Assembly: GCF_016859285.1 (NCBI RefSeq)
Contig: NC_053407.1
Span: 18,080,632 to 18,144,631 of the forward strand
Direction of reading: 5' to 3'
Origin: Xiphias gladius
Taxonomy: Eukaryota > Chordata > Actinopteri > Istiophoriformes > Xiphiidae
DNA: 64,000 nt
The notes under the pieces were generated by a model. The model was not told where the DNA came from. It made no database searches and worked only from the letters and a program-made list of their open reading frames with translations. The translations under genes were made by a program, and so were the position numbers. This document shows, in pieces, positions 17,988 to 33,800 of the stretch (the first letter of the stretch is position 1; every line of letters starts with the position of its first letter).

Positions 17988-18785
17988 GAGGGACCTATGG
18001 AGGGTTTCCAAGGTCGGCAGCGTGATGGACCTCAAGACTCTGTCTGAACTATGTCCTGGCCAAAGCATAGTGCCTGTCTCCCACTCCCATCGTCAAAAAA
18101 AAATTACACATCATTGCTCTCCACCCTCAGCGGAGTCTGCTTAGTTAGAGAGCAAAATACTGGGTAAAGTTGAATTTCCAGGACCCTGAATTTCTTTACT
18201 ATAGATGAAAATGTATTTTCCTTTTACCAACTATAAAGGGCTTGACCTGGATTGTTCTCTTGTTGGGAGAAAGGGTCATTCTTCCACATTTTAAGTTTGA
18301 AAAATGGGAAATGAAACAAGTCGGAAATGAGCCAGACTCTGGATGGCTGCTTATTGTGCACATTCAAGACTGCATAAATTGCTTATCTACCTATATCGCA
18401 CATGTCTTCCCACGATGACAAACTAGGTACAGTATAAGGTTAAGGACAAAGCTTGAAGTGAATGAAACACAGCATTGGCAATAAGGGCGTACAGATATTC
18501 TATATGCGCAATGCAATATTTGTACATGCAGTGTAAGGCTTTCAGTCATTTTAAGGTTGTGCTGTTTGCTTGTGGAACTGGGACATGATGACAATCATAT
18601 CTTACTGTTCTCTGGTGAAATGAAGGGCTCTGTCATCTGAATTCATTTGGTAGGTTTCATCTGCCCCAGCCATTACCATGAGATGTTAGTTACAGCCGTC
18701 TTTTTGGCATACATTTTACAGTATTTTATGTGACTTTGGGTATTTGTCTTACTTTGAATAAATATTTTTTTTTTTCAGTGTATTT
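17988..18785 (+). other. cib2: cib2 3' UTR
   Basis: Sequence after the cib2 stop codon with no further supported exon. A canonical AATAAA at 18757-18762 is followed by a T-rich and GT-containing stretch, which fits cleavage near 18780. The length (about 0.8 kb) is inferred from that signal. Confidence 0.65.
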
Positions 18786-21700
18786 TAAGTGAAGTACTTT
18801 GCGTGAATGCATTTGTGTGGTTTCTTGTTGTCACTGAAAAAGCATGAAAGAATCAGTTAAACACAGGAGCTCTCACCTGACCTGCAACTTTGATGAATTC
18901 GGCAAGATCACGTCCATGTAAACAGCTCACCTCAACCCACCCGCCCAGGATGATCAGGGAGCGTGCACAGTAAAGATCAGGAAATGAATGACTGTGCCTC
19001 TGTGTAGCCCATCATATGGGCTGTAATAACTTGTTAAGCAGGATGTGATCATCAGGAGGGAGCTGCCTCAGCATTCACAAGCATGATTACATCCTGCACA
19101 CACAGTTAATCACAATGGAAAGCTGGAGGAAATGACCTCAGTCATGTCGGTTTATGATTACTGGGTTCTGGTTTTCAGGCTCAGGTACATATGGAAGACT
19201 GTACTGTGTTGTTTTGGTGCAGTTAATGTTTTTACCGCAGTTTGCAATAGTGAGTCATACTGTACAAATGGATGTTGGGTACATGCAAGACATTTTGTCA
19301 TCAGGCACTAACAGTCATGCTGGGCACCTGCTTAGAGTCCCAATCGAGTTGTCTTTACATCTTTGCCGCCAAGTGCAATGGCTGCAATATAAATATGACC
19401 TGATAAATTGGTGCTGAGTCAGTTACAAAGTAGAAATTGGGACACTAGCTGCAAGCTAAATTAACACAATCTAACAAGCAACCCAGCGTTGGTGCGCGTT
19501 GGGAGGAAACAGCTCAGGTTTGTTTCCTCTTACATGTGTAAGTGAGACTGTGATGGTCTACTGTTCAGACAGGACCTCGCAATGGAGCTACGTTGGTGAA
19601 TGACAGGAGTGTTCTTATCCCAACTATCAAAAATGAAGAGAAGCTGATAATGACTGTCGACTGAATTTCAACTGAAGGAGCACGTTGAAGTCAGTTAAAC
19701 AGTGTGAAATCAGCAGGGCAGCCACTTAATTAATTCCATTATCTCCAGTTCCCTTTATGCGGGCGGTATCAAATATTCAGGGCAATACAGTGCTGATTGT
19801 GTGGCTTCATTAATTACTGGTCTCACTGAGAACAACTGTTAATTATGATCCCACCAAAAAAGCTTCTGGCACACTGTGATACTGGGGCTGTAAAGCAGCC
19901 ATCACTGTAAGCAACTGTTTCTGAGGTCAAGAGGGGCCAAATTGTGTGTGAAACTCACGTTGATTTCTCCCCATGGGACCTTTTTAATCTGTTTTAATTT
20001 GAGCTGATTTGAGATGGTGCCTTTAGCTTCACAGCATGACGACAGTGGAGGATTTATAAAGTACATACATAATAACTACCTGAAATGTCTTCATAGCTGT
20101 TAAATGCTATAATATAATGTGTCATTAACCATTAATTCAGTGTTTTTATACCACTTAAAAATTCTAAATTGGAGGGTAAGGGGTTACCAATAGGGTAAAA
20201 GCATCTTTTACTATGTTTACAATCTTTTGATTTATTGTAATTCTCATTTCAATACCACAGCACATAAAATAGAGCTGTTATGGAAATAAAATGAAGACAT
20301 GATTCTTTTTTTCCAGTGCTTTTCTTATTTCCATTAACCCATGTTATTCACAGGTATAGAAACGCATTGACAGACAATCAGTCAGTTATGGCATCTTGTT
20401 TATCTCTTATAAAAAGTAACACACATTGCCTTCTGTTTTCCAGTGACACTTTATTTATTATTGATCTGATATTGTTAATAGTCCAAGGTTATATATTTAT
20501 ATATATATATATATATAATAGTGTGTTTGCATATCATTGTTTGTATTACATGAATTATAAGGGAAACACCTTATTTCCTTAATTCTGTCATTCATGTTTT
20601 ATATAACAGTACTGTGGTTGTACTTGTATTTAATGGCTTATAAAAATAACTATATAGGCTACCCTAGAAAGCATTCAAGTAGACAGACAGGCCCTCGAAA
20701 TATCAGCATTACAGAAGTTTTACTTGGCCCACTAAAGCTATAATTGGAAAGTAAAAGAGCAGCAAATGATAGAAGATAATAAATGACATTTCAACATCTT
20801 TGACCCACTTCCCCATTGCTCTCATAGACAGACAGCTGAAATCTGTATGGAAATAAAGTTTCCTGTCAGTGTAGTGAAGCACTGATGGTAGCAGCCTGTA
20901 GTCATTTCACAGATCAGTGATAAATCCAGTACACATGAGGGTTTTGTTGAATTTCCAAGTCGAGTATACTGAATTTCTGTGGTGAGTATACTGAATTTCC
21001 CTGTATCATTATGACCTAATTGTGTTTTACCAGGACACTTTTCAAGGAAGTGAGGTACAAGTGTGGTAGAAGGCATGAGTTTTGATAAACTGCAATTCTC
21101 GGAATTGCAGGGGTGTGGATTTATCTAATACATCCTGATGTATTAGTTATTTCTATCTTGAGCTTGAAACAGAAACACACTAACCTGTGCAACCACCAAA
21201 GAACAGCTCCACATTTTCTTTCCCCAAAAAATGTATTTTTGTTGTTGTGTCACCCACTGTGTTGTCAAAGGCAACATGTCTTCTTTCAGACAAAATCTTT
21301 TAAAAATGTAAAAATCATAGGCTAGATGGCTATTGTACCTGCACTGAGGGGAAAATATCTCTAGCAACCTTTTATGACATAGCATCTCCAGTATTTTACT
21401 ACGGTGTACATTCTCACAACACAGCACCTTGAATACACTCAGGTTTTGTCTCCGCTGATGAGTATAATTTCCCAAACCATAAACGGCCGTGCACAGCACA
21501 TCACAAGCTGCATGTGAACAGCATATTTTTTCCTCCGTACAGTCACTAAGTTTCTATGCAGCATCTGAACCTCGCCCATATTTAGGGCTGTGCTGAACTT
21601 CGTCACCCTTTTCCTTTCGAGTTGGACTGACATAATCACACCCAGCCCCGTATCAGCAGCTAGAATACTAATGAAATGTGGGTCATTGGCAGACAGCGAT

Positions 21701-21870
21701 CAAACTGTAGATGCCGTCTGCCTGAGCTCTAACCACACGGTTTCTGTTGAACACAAACAACACAGGCTGCACATTTTTGCCTGCAATTGTCACTCAGAAA
21801 ATAATTCGTTCACAATTAGTCTCTCATTTATGGATTTGAGTTTAATGGCATAAATTGTTTTGTGAAATTT
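18786..21870. other. Intergenic region between convergent cib2 and sh2d7
   Basis: No coding exon, RNA gene or intact mobile element is supported in this 3 kb. It has a short (AT)n tract at about 20500-20517. Two denser, less AT-biased blocks (about 18990-19110 and 19700-19900) contain TAATTA homeodomain-type words and could be non-coding regulatory elements. That is inference from appearance only. Confidence 0.5.
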
Positions 21871-22040
21871 CAGTATACAGTTTGTGTTTTATTTAACACA
21901 TGGACTTACATGTGGAATAGAAAATGTAAGTGCATCATCATTTTTAAATAAATACATTTAGTTGTAATTATGTTAGTAGCACTGTAGTGTCAGAGTAAAA
22001 TAAGTAAACATTTCCTTCAGTAAGTGGTAAGTTAACCTCT
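21870..22040 (-). other. sh2d7: sh2d7 3' UTR with poly(A) signal
   Basis: A short AT-rich stretch follows the sh2d7 stop codon on the minus strand. A minus-strand AATAAA (plus TTTATT at 21888-21893) lies about 150 bp downstream of the stop and is a good candidate for the transcript end. Confidence 0.55.
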
Positions 22041-25530
<3,490 letters not shown>

Positions 25531-27309
25531 TGAAATGCTTCTCTCAACTTCTCATCAGTCTCTTATCACCCACCAAAGGTGCTCTGAGGGAGTACGACCC
25601 TACATGGGAGATATAGACAGATGACATTTAGAATTACACAATTTTTTCCACCAGCCTGGAAAGCAGCGGTGCTTGTCAATGGCACAGCAGAGTTCATACA
25701 TCTCATTTACATGAAAAAGACGTCTAACGGCTGCCGAACAAAACAAGAACTTCCTGAAGAGAAACGGAAAGTAAGCTGTACAGAAACTGTGGTCTGTGCG
25801 CACACGAGTGCATTGGTTTGCAGGAGGAGATGTTTTACCCACACTGTCTGATTACTGTAGTAATGGGAGCTAAGTTACGTCAGCAGTTGATCCTTTGTGT
25901 TTTCTGACCTTGGTTTGCAATAAATTCTGATCATAGTCGATAAGGCAGGAGCAAATATATGAAAGAATGGAAATATTTGGGAAGACTCGCAGAGATTCTG
26001 CAGGGCGTAAACAAAACCCCAATAAAATCAGATATTTCCCAGCCCTGTTTCTGAGGTTGTCATGAATAATGGCTAACCCATCTCCTCCATCGGTTTTGGG
26101 TCGGTGGTGAGCAGTAGGAACTCCCTGTGGGGGAGAGACAATAACCAGAAACCGTCTGTGTCATACTGAGCAGGATGACACTGGAATCCAGCACTCCCCA
26201 ATGTTGACACTGAAATTGTAGGCTCATTATCCATCTACCCAGCCAGCGTTTACCCTGTAAGTGCATATAGTACTGATGTTCCATGTGTGACTAAGTGTTG
26301 CTACAGTACCATCACCTAGAATTTCAACATCATCTTAACCGTGCTGTCTGTCAGTTTTAAATGTCTTTGTGAATCAGCGTGTGCTCCTCTGTGGGTGTGG
26401 TTTGGGGTCAAATGTTATCTCTGATTCTGTGTTTGTAAAGAATATATTACATTGTGTGTATAGTATGTTACTGTGTATGTTACTTAGTGAATTGTTAACA
26501 GTGCGTGAACAACACAGAAATGCATTTTTTTTCTACCGTAGCTGTAAGGTGAACTGATATTTAAAAATAAAATAAAAAAACGAAGCAGATTAGACTTATC
26601 AGACAGTTACCAGGCTAAAAGCTCTTCGAGATCTTTTTTCAGTTTTGTGGCGACATACCCATGAGGGGGGTGTGGGTCTTTGAAAGGTCACGAGTCAGTT
26701 GATGCCTTTATAATGTCATTACAACAGAACCATATCACTTTTGCAAACACTTTCCTTCAAACCCCTGGCTAAAATAAGCATCCCCACAAACAACCTAATT
26801 AGGTAAATCCCACAAAGATAACAATGCAACTTGAATTTAAAGACCTTACATGGTTAAAACAGTTGGTTGATTTATCACACCTACTATGTTTCCAGTGGAA
26901 AAAATAATAGGTGTCATTCCAAGCGTAAGACCAACCATCTACTGTTTACTCTCCGGGACCCACATAAGTCATGTTTTAACATGTTCAGGTCTGCAACCAT
27001 CACTCAACCTACAGCATCTCAAACAGCTCTTCAGTACGAGCACGGGGCCCAGCATGAGATGTTCCAACAGGCTCAAATCTGGTCTGTCACAGACCTCTGT
27101 TCCTTCGTCTCGGCTTTAATGTACGTGTCACGATGTGAATAACGTAGCGAAGCACATGTCCACATCACAGATTATACACTGGACATAAAACGGCTGTCGA
27201 CTAGATTGATTTATTGATGTGTGGGTCATACAAAGACCAGAAAGAGTGGAAAGTAACTAATTGCATTCACTTAAATACTGTGCGTACTGTGACTAATTTT
27301 TCTAGATAT

Positions 27310-27485
27310 AAAGATTTTATCTATTTATCTATTTTTTCTGCATTTTTGCTTTTATTGCATAAATTGACAGTATAGGTACGGTACAGCCAGGAAACATGGG
27401 GAAAGAGAGGAGCGTGACATGCAACAAAGCAGGGATGTTGTGGTTATATGGTAGGTGTCTTAACCACAAGGCTACCAGAACACCC
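27310..27485 (-). mobile_element. tRNA-derived SINE copy
   Basis: On the minus strand it begins GGGTGTTCTGGTAGCCTTG, an A-box-like tRNA head. A degraded B-box region follows, then a body with CCATGTTTCCTGGCTGT. The tail is AATAAAAGCAAAAATGC followed by A-rich GATA-like units. This arrangement and tail match a SINE type I know to be abundant in spiny-rayed fish; the assignment is from memory. The B box has no intact GGTTCGAATCC, so the copy is probably inactive. Confidence 0.6.
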
Positions 27486-27842
27486 ACTATCATACTTTTC
27501 ACTTTATTTCATTTATCTATGGCTGTATAGTTAAAGGTTACTGTGCTGACTGAGACTTAATCACATTCAGTGTGCAATAAAACTAATAAAGTATTGCTGC
27601 CATGCTGGACTAACATGGGCAGAGCGGGCAACTGCGCCTAGGCCTCTGAGCCCCAGGGGCCGTAGAAGTGCCAGGTTCCCTACAAGTCAGTTGATTTTGG
27701 TGTTTTGATTAGCTTCCAATTAGTACCACTGGAGTACAATGTCAACCAAGATGAGTCCTTCAGCATTATCTTCTCCTGTTGGTTTATATAGTCCTCAGAT
27801 GGTGCAGATTCCTAAATAATGTTGTATTTAATCAAATGACCA

Positions 27843-27962
27843 TGAACTAGCTAACGCACGGAAAGCTCCCCGGGTTTTCTGTGCGTTAGTAGTTCGTAAT
27901 TTTTTTTTGAGCACAGGACAACTGGTTGTCCTGTGCACATAATAATTCACATAATAATTCAT
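27843..27962. repeat. Two adjacent hairpins
   Basis: The first hairpin has arms CTAACGCACGGAAA (27851-27864) and TTTCTGTGCGTTAG (27876-27889), pairing at 13 of 14 positions plus one G-U. Partial pairing extends outward to about 27843. The second (27911-27936) is GCACAGGACAAC, a TG centre, then its perfect reverse complement. A direct duplication of CACATAATAATT follows (about 27937-27962). It may be the remains of a fold-back element; function is unknown. Confidence 0.8.
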
Positions 27963-28429
27963 AAGTCAAATTTTAAATGCAAGGCTTTTTTTGGTGTCAT
28001 TTATTTTTGGGCATTTATTGGGCAGCTGACATGTGAAGACTGCTGTGGGCACTGAACTTAATGGAAAGTTGGATGTGACAGATTATAAACACACTGATAT
28101 AGGTGGGGTTTCAACAGGGGCCCAAGAGCTAGTTTTTGCCCGAGGGCCCTTTCAAAGATTAATCCAGCCATGTTCACCTGACAATTTTAGGAATTTTTTT
28201 AAATTTGATTTTGTGTTTCTGATTTTGCGGCTGTTGATTATTGATTGAATATTTACATGGTACACACCAAAATTAATAATAATAATATTCAATTTAGCAC
28301 TCTATTTGGAACCATTTTTTTCCTTGGCCTCCTACTTCAGCTTGTAACTGTTTATCTTCCAGTGTGGTTTGTTTCTAAAAAACAAAACCATTTGAGTATT
28401 TCTCCATTTGTAGCAGGATTTGTCGCATC

Positions 28430-29030
28430 ATTATCCCTCAGGCCGGAGTGCCTCGTGCGGCTCCTCCTTGTCAAACACCACCACCCAGCGGTGCTCCTGC
28501 CTCGCGCGCCCACACACACACAACCACACACACAGACACACACACACACACACACGTACACGTCACCTTCGAAGTAAACTACATCTCCCGTGCTCCCCCT
28601 GTCCAGGAGGCAGGCAGTCATGCGGATGGAAACGGCAGTGGGCATCCGCTGCACTGCGCGAAGAAGAAAGTTCGAGGGAAGATGCACGAAGAGGAGGATG
28701 GCAGCGAAGCAGACTCCTGCACGGCTCCGCGGATCGTGGCCTCCAAGTCCGTGGATGCGGCCGACGTCGAGGGCGCGAAGGAGCAGGCCTCCAAGCTGTG
28801 CGGCTACTTGAACAAACTGTCCGGCAAGGGGCCCCTGAGGGGTTACAAGCCGAGGTGGTTTGTGTATGATCCGAGGAAATGTTATTTGTATTACTTCAAG
28901 ACTCCCCAAGACGCCTTGCCGCTCGGGCACATCGAAATAAGCGATGCGTGCTTCTGCTACGATGTGGAGGGGGAGGAGGGTCAGTTCGAGATCCGCACGG
29001 CCGGGAAGGAGTTTCTCCTGAAGGTAGAAA
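28430..29030 (+). promoter_or_regulatory. tbc1d2b: CpG-rich 5' end of tbc1d2b
   Basis: Base composition shifts sharply to G+C with many CpG dinucleotides from about 28430, through the first coding exon. This is the usual look of a vertebrate housekeeping promoter and first exon. A (CA)n tract (28511-28555) interrupts it. The transcription start is not defined by the sequence. Confidence 0.6.
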
Positions 29031-30729
29031 CTTTTCAGCATGTGTGTGACTGTTTTCCCAGCGGCCGGTCTGTCTTGCTGTCATGTGTCACTTCCTTTTC
29101 TCATTGTGGAGAGGCAGACACACCCATTCTAACCTACCAGATTTATTCTGAGCGCTGCCTTGAGTCGCACAAGCGAATACCTCTGCTGGCAGGGATGCGA
29201 TCTGTCAAATGTTCAATCACCCGGAAGAAAAGCGGGTTTCCAAAAGAAATAAACAAATAAATAAATCACTCATACATGTGGCTCACGTTTTTCCAGACCA
29301 GAGCTTAGTCAGCACATTACTCAGCCGAAACACACAGTCAGCCCACTGTTTACATTCAGAAGTATTTTTAGACTGATTTAAATGCACATGATCTCACCCA
29401 AACCCCCCCCTCCCCCCAAAATGACACCTCTGCTTTGTAAAGGGTCACAGCATCTCATGTGATGGTCTTGTCTGCTGTCATATGACTGCGACGGGGTCAG
29501 TGCCAAAGCAGGTGTGTCTGGTTTTCACTCAGCCCGGCTGCCCACCACAGTTGGCAGCGTTTTTTCAGCAGATGGTGTGAATGGTTAATACCCGACAGCT
29601 TGCAGAGGCCCGAGGCTGGAACTGAGACCGAAACCAGTGTCTGTGCTCATTCACATGACAGATCCTTATTGCAACTGGCTATTTAAAGTGCTTTATTTGA
29701 CTCCGCAGCTGTTATCATGTCCCCAGCCAAGGTGTCTTTCCGTTAACATTGATTTTTGAGTTGTCATTTAACCTTTGATCTTTAAAATACGACCTGTGTC
29801 AGCGCTTACCGTGATCACTGAAACTGTTGAATGTTTACCTTTTTTATCCATGCGAGTGAGTAACTTTGTTTATGTTAATGTGTGCGCGCATGTTTCCTAT
29901 TGTGTTTGTATTTCAAGGCCCCCAGCAGGCAGGTGATGCATTACTGGCTCCAGCAGTTGCAGCAGAAACGGTGGGAGTACAGCAACACGCGAGGCTCCGG
30001 CCAGAGAGACAGCTGGAGCTCCCCGACCCTGGCCTACCCTCCTACTGGCCTCGTAGGCAAGGACAATGGTAGGCAGGTTACACACACATACACACCAACA
30101 CGTACGCACACACATACACGTACACACGGTGTGAATGTACAGTGTGGACACTCATTTTCACTGCTCTGTTTCATAACATCCAGGCACCGGCTCAAAGTAA
30201 ACACCTGTATATGATTGGTTTATGTTGACACAAGTGTTGCAAACACAAGTCTAGTTATTTTGTCGCCAGGTTCCCAAGTTTCTATGGAGGGAGTATGTAG
30301 GAGTGGTTACATCAAACACTGATTAAATGAGAAATCATTCAGGGCCAAAAGAAAAGAAGTTCACATCTGCTTACTCATGATCCAACTAGTGCGTCTCACT
30401 ATCGGTCGGCATATGTATCAATCGCTCTAATGATCGTCACGATGCTTGTGCAAACTTTTCACATCCTGGGTGTTCACTCGTGACCATTTTGAAGTCAAAC
30501 AGGTGGATTTCACTTAATAGTTAGATTATTCTTTTGTTGTTATTATGTTCATGCTGACTGAAAAGAACTGTGTATGTCTGTTCCTTTTCCTGTCATCAAA
30601 TACAAAACTAATGTTTTTTTTTTTTCTTTTTCAAAATGTTCTCAGTGTATCTACCTTCAAAATGCAGAAATTTAGAGAGGATAAAGGGATTTGTTTCCTT
30701 TTCTGAATACACCAATTCAAAAAGCATTG

Positions 30730-30810
<81 letters not shown>

Positions 30811-33800
30811 TGTGTGTGTGTGTGTGGCTGCCAGTTTCCTCTCCCTCTCCCCGGTGACAGCATCATTGTTGAGCTGCTCGGCCCCTTTATAAAATGTTCC
30901 CACACTTTCCCAGCCAGTTTCATACAAAGAGGAAAATTTATATTTAGCAATGCTGGGCTTAGAAATGCTACGTACTATATTTTCTGATGGTTAGAGAGCT
31001 GCTCATGAACTCACAGGCATCCATCCTGCTGTAGCATGCTGGGTAACTCAAAATATTGCTTCACTTGATTTTGTAATCCATTCAGGGTCGCTACAGTCTC
31101 TTTTTCTCAACAAACAATTGAAATGTCCATGGTATTACAAAAGAGTAGTAGTGATATGAGTAATGCTGCATAACTGTTATGTGATTCTAGTTGTCTCTGT
31201 GCTGCATTTCAGATGGCTTCGTCTTTGAGAAGCCAAGCGACAGCATGGAGAAGGTCCGCAGCGACTTTGCCATGGAGACAGAAACAGATGGCGGGGGAAT
31301 GGTAGGGATCCAGTCAGCCAGAGGACCCTCTGCTGTGTCCACAAACCCCCTCAACTTCTCGCTCAAAAACTTTGGTACAGAACTCAGGTAAGGCCGAACA
31401 AAAGCTTTCTCCAGCCTGGCACATTTATATCCCTACAAAAAGATACGCTTTTAAAAGGGAAGTGTATTTTCAAGTCTTTGTTTTGAGTCCTTGCTCAACA
31501 GGCGCAGCTAGTTTGTCTGCAACAGTGTGTTCCCCAGGTAGAGCTGTCTTGAGGAAACAAAACACCTCTTCAGTGCTTCTTGACGTTGACTGCAGTAGAG
31601 AACATGGTTACGTCCATAGTTCACTCGTTGCTCTAGTATGGAGCCATCAGCAGTTCTGCTCCTGGGCCATACAACACTTCTATTCATGTGATACAATACA
31701 CTGAGATGCTGAAAATGCAACATGTGGACTGGAATTTGCCTTGTATCCATGACGGAAAGGGAGTTCACTTGTTAAGGTACACAGGAATCTTGGAGCAATT
31801 AAGCTGCGATGCTGCCTTCTCCCGATTGCATGCCTCCCATACCAGTCTGTTCTACCAGTCTTATGATGATTTAGCTTCTCGTATTTTATAAGGCAAAGGG
31901 TGTTTCCAGAGATTCATCACATACAGCAAGTGGTTGTTTCATAGATAATTTTGTCTTAAAACTTCAAAATTGTTCTGAAATGGGGGTCGGTAGAGCAGCT
32001 GCCTGTACCAGTTTTGTGTCTGTAACAGCAGCAGCGTGATGTTAAAAGATGCTTCGGGCAGCATGCTCGTAAAGCTTCACGAAGCTGCATTGATTAAAAC
32101 TGAAGCGAGTCTGATGCACGTGAGTTGGGCAGCTGAAACACGTAGACGAGGTGTGAGGCTGGCGAGAACTTCACTCTGCTGCACGCGCCCAAACCAAACA
32201 AATTTCGTGCGTTTGCAGTAATCTCACATTTAGAAGAGTGACAAAACACGAGTCTGTCACAAAGTAGAGTTTTGTTCTTTTGAAGCCCTGTGTGCATTAA
32301 AGAATGCCTCCATAATTAAGATTCATAGCTTCCCATTTAGTTATCTCATTTTTTTTATTTCTCTACAGTTGCAGTTCTGTGGTCCTTGGCCTCTTGGTAA
32401 TAGTATAAGTACCTCAACAAAGGAAGTTTTTGTGCTGATGTAACCATTTACGAAGTAGCAGAGCATCAGGCTCCACTGCTGTTTGTCCGTGATCCCTGTA
32501 GATTTGAAATAGTAGCAGTCACTTAACGCCCAGCATGACACTGAAGCTCCACAGTCTTGGTCTTAATCACCCTCCTGTCTGGTTTCTGTTCTGTCAGGAA
32601 CTCCATGTCATATCTGCGGCAGGGCAGAGGAGCTGAGAGCAGGCGCAGTGTGTTTTACACCAATAACAACAGCACGGAGGAGTGGGAGCTGGTGGATGCC
32701 CCACCGAAGGACTTCACTGAACAGAAACATCATCCAGACACCCACAGACGTATGTCCACTTCCTGCTGCCTTAGCCACCCACTCTCTTGCCGGGGTTCTG
32801 TGCCCATATTCAGCTTACATTCCCCAGAGAAGAAATTTCTTTGTCTCGTTTCACTCACCCATTTGCTCTCCAGCCTCTGGAGTCACTTTTATCCTTTATT
32901 TTTGTTAATATCTGTTACCCAAATATAAAGTTGAGAAATATAGGTGGGCATTACAGGCAACAAGTGACGAAATTCTCCTCTCTCCCTCAGATTCCTTTGG
33001 ATCAACGTTTGCTTTCGACTTTGTGCGCAACTCGACGCGGCCTAAGAGGCCTTTGCTTCGAGACATGGTGGGCTCTGGGAGGTCTGGACGCAATGCTGAG
33101 AGCTCCCCGATGGAGTGTAACGGCAGCAAATCTTTGGAGATGCAGCTTCGCCTCCAGAGCCAGCAGGAAGAATTGAGCCGCATGCAGCAGGAACAGGCCA
33201 AACTCAGAGAGGAGCTGGCCAGTCAGAGGGTACAGTTTTCTCACTCTCATTATTTCACCCAATGTAATAGCATTTTAAAAGGAATGTAATACACAAATAT
33301 GGATCACATGAACACATAACATTCCAGGGGAGTGCTGTCAGAACGAGTATGGGGGCATGGTTAAAATTATTTAGGTTTTGTTATCACTGTAGTATTCGTA
33401 GTTTTTTTTCTAACTTACATTTTTAGTGTTATAGTCTCATGCAGAAAGAGCTTGGGAAGATGTTGCAGTTACATTGTGCCTAATACACTGAGCCACCAGG
33501 ACCTGTAGCATTTTTTTAGCCGACTTTGGTCCTGAGTTATCTCAACTATTGCAAGGGTTTATACACACAGTCATGCCCCCCCCCCCAGGATGAAGAAAAA
33601 TCACTATGGGGGTCCTTTAACTTTTCTTTTATCTCCATTATCAGGTCGAAATTTCAGTGTATCCACTTTGGTTTATGACGCACATACCCACAAAACTAAA
33701 CACATTCCCATCAGCCCAGCTGTACGCATGCTAATACGCTAAACTAAGATGATGAACATGCTACCATGCTGATGTTAGCATTTAGCTCAAAGCGTTACTG

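Larger units (their letters stand above)
25540..28430. other. Intergenic region between divergent sh2d7 and tbc1d2b
   Basis: No coding exon is supported here apart from the possible sh2d7 5' exon at its left edge. The region holds a tRNA-derived SINE (27310-27485) and a pair of hairpins (27843-27936). Other repeat-like stretches lie at about 27600-27700 and 28080-28170. The promoter of sh2d7 should lie just right of 25530 and that of tbc1d2b left of 28680. Confidence 0.5.

Noticed and set aside
20316-21853. Several 60-118 codon frames between cib2 and sh2d7
   Set aside because: No family similarity, splice sites or codon bias on either strand.
28352-29041. 229-codon minus-strand frame opposite tbc1d2b exon 1
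   Set aside because: It is an antisense shadow of a GC-rich coding exon and includes the CA repeat read as Cys/Val.
28448-29260. Long plus-strand frame starting at 28448 and running into tbc1d2b exon 1
   Set aside because: The upstream part translates a (CA)n tract as His/Thr and has no similarity to the family. The end reads past a good splice donor at 29024. The ATG at 28682 fits the human prefix length.
30631-30987. Open frames with poly Cys-Val or Thr-His across 30732-30826
   Set aside because: Products of a (GT)n microsatellite; the same explains frames at 43313-43857, 51957-52232 and 59885-60127.
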